DNA from: Rhodocollybia butyracea | Taxonomy: Eukaryota; Basidiomycota; Agaricomycetes; Agaricales; Omphalotaceae | DNA: 64,000 nt | Direction of reading: 5' to 3' | Assembly (NCBI GenBank): GCA_015501585.1 | Contig: JADNRY010000056.1 | Span: forward strand, 219,938 to 283,937 | Program-made: the position numbers and the translations under genes | Notes under the pieces: model-generated | What the model was told of the DNA's origin: nothing | What the model saw: only the letters and a program-made list of their open reading frames with translations | Database searches by the model: none | Part shown: piece after piece, positions 62,431-64,000 of the stretch | Position numbering within the stretch: the stretch's first letter is position 1 | Layout: the number at the start of each line of letters is the position of its first letter

Positions 62431-62582
62431 TGTAACGCCTACGGCACGTTCATTACCATTAGCACCAATATTACATAATTAGTTCACTCTTATCCTCGTA
62501 CCACATACTCGTTTTGGTCTATTTCTCTAATAGAACAAGATCTTGCTCATGGTCTGAGGCATTAAGAGTCAGGGCTCTTACA
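62431..62582 (+). repeat. 3' LTR, 152 bp
   Basis: Pair of 61107-61258. Flanked on the right by CAGAA. Confidence 0.9.
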
Positions 62583-63600
62583 CAGAATGAGGACCTTCCC
62601 CTCAAAAAAATATCATATTGGAAGAAGCTTCATCTTTTATTCTCCCTTATGGTTTTTCTCAACCTCAGTATTGCAAATTTTATTGATTTCCTCTTCACTA
62701 GTGCTTCCTCCGTCCGACAGAAGGCAGGAAAATATCTGGAATATTGTCCTCATGAACCCGCCAATTTGCACCAGCTAAGCTTTGGAGTCTCTGGTATAAG
62801 AATTCCAAAGCTTGCACCCATCTACACACTATTGTTCAACAATGTGCATCTGAAATTGTACTCAACAAGTGTAATAGCATTGTTAGCAACCCTTCTTTGA
62901 AGGTCCAAGTCAAGGGACTTACTGCTTCTTCTATCCACTCACTCCTAGCACCCCGTATGCTGTACAAAAAATACTGTGGTCTAGCTCCATTCACTACTGG
63001 GGTACTACATGTATTCACAGCATCGCCCAATCATTACCAGAGGCGAAAGCAGACCAAGGAGACAGAGATGGATTCAGATGTTGAGATGGAGGACTTACCA
63101 TCGCCAGAAGAGACTCTTGGTCTTGGAGATACTTTTATAGCTCCCAAAGAGGGTGAAACTGAGATGCCTACAATGAACACCAGTGAAGCTGTAAGTATCC
63201 ATACATTTTGACTGATATGATACTCATAATTGTTCAGGCTATCACCCTAGTCATTGCAATGCTAGCATTTCTTCAAAACCAGGCCAACAACTTACTCCCC
63301 CTCTTGCTTGGTTTATTCTTCATGATCAATGGTACCAGTACTCGTGTCATGACTATGCTTCATGAAGTTGGTCTCATTGTCTCAACATATACTGTTGAAC
63401 GGCTAAAAGAACAGTTAACATCGTCAGCAACTGAGTTTGCAATTGAACTTATCGCTAGTCCCCACCTCTGGTATATCAACATTTATCTTTGGAAATGGGA
63501 CCAATGACTCACAAACAAGAATGGAATGCCCCATGCAACTAACAGTGCTGTAGTTGGTATTGATGCTAGAGATGTCCACAAGTCCAGGTCTTTACAGGTA
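62583..63600 (+). pseudogene. DUF6589-type protein remnant
   Basis: DUF6589 proteins are multi-copy, element-associated proteins of Agaricomycetes with no known function. One frame (62583-62900) carries NEDLPLKKISYWKKLHLLFS and PHEPANLHQLSFGVSGIRIP. Another (62897-63200) gives EMDSDVEMEDLPSPEETLG and joins by an intron near 63190 to AITLVIAMLAFLQNQANNLL, PLLLGLFFMINGTSTRVMTM, LHEVGLIVSTYTVERLKEQL, the family's core. The expected FDNINIF block is reduced to WYINIYLWKWDQ with a stop at 63507, and HATNSAVVGIDARD follows out to 63570. Frame breaks and the LTR element insertion show it is dead. Confidence 0.72.
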
Positions 63601-63609
63601 CTTGCAGGT

Positions 63610-64000
63610 AAGATCTGTGGGAAAACCTGCAAGTATGTGAACCATGGATCCCAGGATCCGTTTCCCATGGGTCCGGCGCAGGTCACAGGTCAGACTTTGG
63701 AGAATTTCAGCTGACTTGCAGGTACTTGCGGGTATTTTTATGACTTGTACAAGCAATGTAAACCCATACATTTGTTAATTAGTGCTCAAAATTTATAGTA
63801 CAAGCAACAATATTTGTATGAAATAATAGTAGACAGTTATAGTACAATGTTTTATAAATGGTATGTATCATAAAAACAGGTAAGTACTTTATTAATGATT
63901 ATTAGTACACTCTTTGGCATAAATACACAAATACCTGCAGGTACTTGCGAACTTGCAGGTAATTTACCTGTGAGTCAAAGATCCATTTCCCACAGATCTT
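63610..64000. mobile_element. Candidate small terminal-inverted-repeat element (MITE)
   Basis: AAGATCTGTGGGAAA at 63610-63624 is exactly repeated in inverse as TTTCCCACAGATCTT at 63986-64000, the last bases of the window. The interior has many copies of ACCTGCAAGT/ACTTGCAGGT in both orientations near both ends, the subterminal pattern of hAT-type elements. It codes for nothing. It lies at the edge, so the right flank and any target duplication cannot be seen. Confidence 0.65.

Larger units (their letters stand above)
61107..62582 (+). mobile_element. Short non-autonomous LTR retrotransposon, 1,476 bp
   Basis: Two 152-bp direct repeats (61107-61258 and 62431-62582), each TGTAA...TTACA, enclose 1.17 kb. 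A 5-bp target duplication CAGAA flanks the element. The interior has one ORF (61302-62336) and no protease, integrase, reverse transcriptase or RNase H. A purine-rich TCTAGGGGCA precedes the 3' LTR, a plausible polypurine tract; I found no clear tRNA primer site after the 5' LTR. Layout fits the TRIM/TR-GAG class of elements. Confidence 0.88.

Overview
The window looks like nuclear DNA of a mushroom-forming basidiomycete (Agaricomycetes). Genes are dense in the left two thirds, are split by many introns of about 48-60 bp, and the recognisable proteins have an Agaricomycete flavour: HMG-CoA reductase, a fungal-type kinase-like protein, Zn2Cys6 regulators of the mushroom type, DUF6589 debris and Ty1/copia debris. 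I cannot name the genus.

Layout. 1-44 kb is mostly housekeeping: the 5' half of HMG-CoA reductase (-), an F-box gene broken in three places, a degenerate ORF cluster, a SnoaL-like protein (-), ribosomal protein eL42 (+), the NatA auxiliary subunit Naa15 (-), the DUG3-type glutamine amidotransferase (+), a GPI-anchor-like surface protein, a zinc polyol/alcohol dehydrogenase (-), mitochondrial isoleucyl-tRNA synthetase (-) head-to-head with dephospho-CoA kinase (+), a GH16-like secreted protein (+), the cargo receptor SURF4/Erv29 (+), two tandem copies of a Zn2Cys6 transcription factor (-), a zinc-type enoyl reductase/quinone oxidoreductase (-) and the cohesin regulator Pds5 (+).

44-53.5 kb is an accessory island. 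It holds two diverged paralogous small secreted proteins with a Kex2-type pro-region, a Pds5 fragment, a 434-residue secreted protein of unknown family, a kinase-like gene and an Agaricomycete orphan gene.

53.5-64 kb is CpG-poor repeat-rich DNA. It contains a minisatellite, a wrecked copia gag-protease, a decayed copy of the 434-residue gene, a complete 1,476-bp LTR element that carries one ORF and no polymerase, a DUF6589 remnant and a small terminal-inverted-repeat element at the right edge.

Most distinctive points. (1) The short LTR element has 152-bp LTRs, a 5-bp target duplication and a single unrecognised ORF. (2) All six differences between its LTRs are CpG transitions, and the decayed 434-residue gene copy shows the same bias, which points to methylation-driven decay. 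(3) The secreted paralogue pair keeps its leader and pro-region while the mature parts diverge. (4) The ~4.5-kb tandem duplication of the transcription factor has a breakpoint inside the tail of the neighbouring oxidoreductase. (5) Single-base frame breaks in otherwise well conserved essential genes suggest that part of the assembly carries indel errors. Exon boundaries were inferred by eye and may be off by a few bases.
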